From assembly GCF_013618475.1 (NCBI RefSeq), contig NZ_JABJVN010000005.1, positions 251,203 to 315,202 on the forward strand: 64,000 nt of DNA, written 5' to 3'. The stretch is from Saccharibacillus deserti (GTDB lineage Bacteria; Bacillota; Bacilli; Paenibacillales; Paenibacillaceae). A program made the position numbers and the translations under genes. Shown one piece after another: positions 63,838 through 64,000 of the stretch. Each line of letters opens with the position of its first letter. Position 1 is the stretch's first letter. The notes beneath the pieces are model-generated. The model made no database searches. It was not told where the DNA came from and saw only the letters and a program-made list of their open reading frames with translations.

Positions 63838-64000
63838 CAAAGACGGGGAACGGGAAGAGTAGGCAGCAGACCCTTCAGAGAGCGGAATCCATCAGGCTGG
63901 AAGATTCCGCAGGACCGAAGCTGGCCGAAGTCGCCCGGGAGTCGTTTTTCTGAACCTTTTGTCCTTCGATTGCTTGATTGCCAAAAGCTAGGAAAGACCG
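63838..64000 (+). promoter_or_regulatory. T-box leader, valine type (cut by window end)
   Basis: Stem I features: AAGACGGGGAACGGGAAGAGTA with the AGTA loop-E strand, AGAGAGCGGAATCC and GGCTGGAAGATTCCGC (distal AGAGAG/GG-CTG-AAG motifs), and on the 3' side CCGAAGTCGC, where the codon directly after the loop-E GAA is GTC (63930-63932), the valine specifier. Antiterminator and gene lie outside. valS is the expected target because hemL-valS order is common in Firmicutes; uncharged tRNA-Val would allow read-through. Confidence 0.8.

Overview
The window is about 64 kb of high-GC Firmicute DNA. Strong Shine-Dalgarno sites (AGGAGG/GGAGG), sigma-A promoters, Rho-independent terminators, a T-box leader, a seven-gene mrp operon, YesM/YesN plus LplA/B/C gene sets and a hemAX-sirC-hemC-cobA/hemD-hemB-hemL cluster all point to Paenibacillaceae. 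GC content and gene order would suit Saccharibacillus or a close relative, but that is inference. No phage, insertion sequence or CRISPR array was seen.

Layout. (1) 1-1605: 5' part of a divergent HSP90-family gene on the minus strand. (2) 1785-10394, minus strand: a nucleoside salvage operon deoC-cdd-nupC-deoB-deoD-pdp. It has a DeoR-type operator and promoter before deoC, a secreted TIM-barrel-like protein further upstream, and the SorC/DeoR-family regulator gene. (3) 10612-18256, plus: an Sfp-type phosphopantetheinyl transferase and a 2270-residue NRPS with A-T-C-A-T-reductase order, the layout of the aureusimine/pyrazinone synthetase AusA with its partner AusB. (4) 18346-22891: a small orphan protein, a sensorless chemoreceptor, a GlsB/YeaQ-type membrane protein, a secreted beta-propeller, a 50-residue ORF and a membrane-tethered L7/L12-like protein. 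(5) 23118-29209, minus: mrpABCDEFG cation/proton antiporter. (6) 29492-31978, minus: secreted asparaginase with two GlnR/TnrA boxes, and a MarR-GNAT fusion. (7) 32098-39597, plus: an ABC sugar importer (two permeases and a lipoprotein) with a YesM/YesN two-component pair and a helically phased array of repeats at the promoter. (8) 39772-44503: a dCache-type chemoreceptor, a secreted protein made of three tandem Rid (YjgF/RidA) domains, a secreted copper-amine-oxidase-N-like protein and tRNA-Arg(TCT). (9) 44802-53936: hypothetical gene, tig, clpP, clpX, ispG, lon, engB. (10) 54032-63759: hypothetical gene, the tetrapyrrole operon and an RluA-type pseudouridine synthase. (11) 63784-64000: promoter and start of a valine-type T-box leader, cut by the window edge.

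How the parts work together. The deo genes import nucleosides and split them to bases and deoxyribose-5-phosphate, which DeoC cleaves and which is probably the DeoR inducer. The PPTase arms the NRPS carrier domains; the adenylation codes suggest a Leu/Val-like residue followed by a Pro-like residue, released as an aldehyde. The hem cluster runs from glutamyl-tRNA to uroporphyrinogen III and also carries the siroheme/corrin branch enzymes.

Most unusual: the exported triple-Rid protein with near-identical internal DNA repeats, the dipeptide-aldehyde NRPS with a Pro-like second code, a pair of palindromic repeat elements at 9285-9416 and 54628-54737, the phased operator array at 32098-32181, and a two-site GlnR arrangement before the asparaginase gene.
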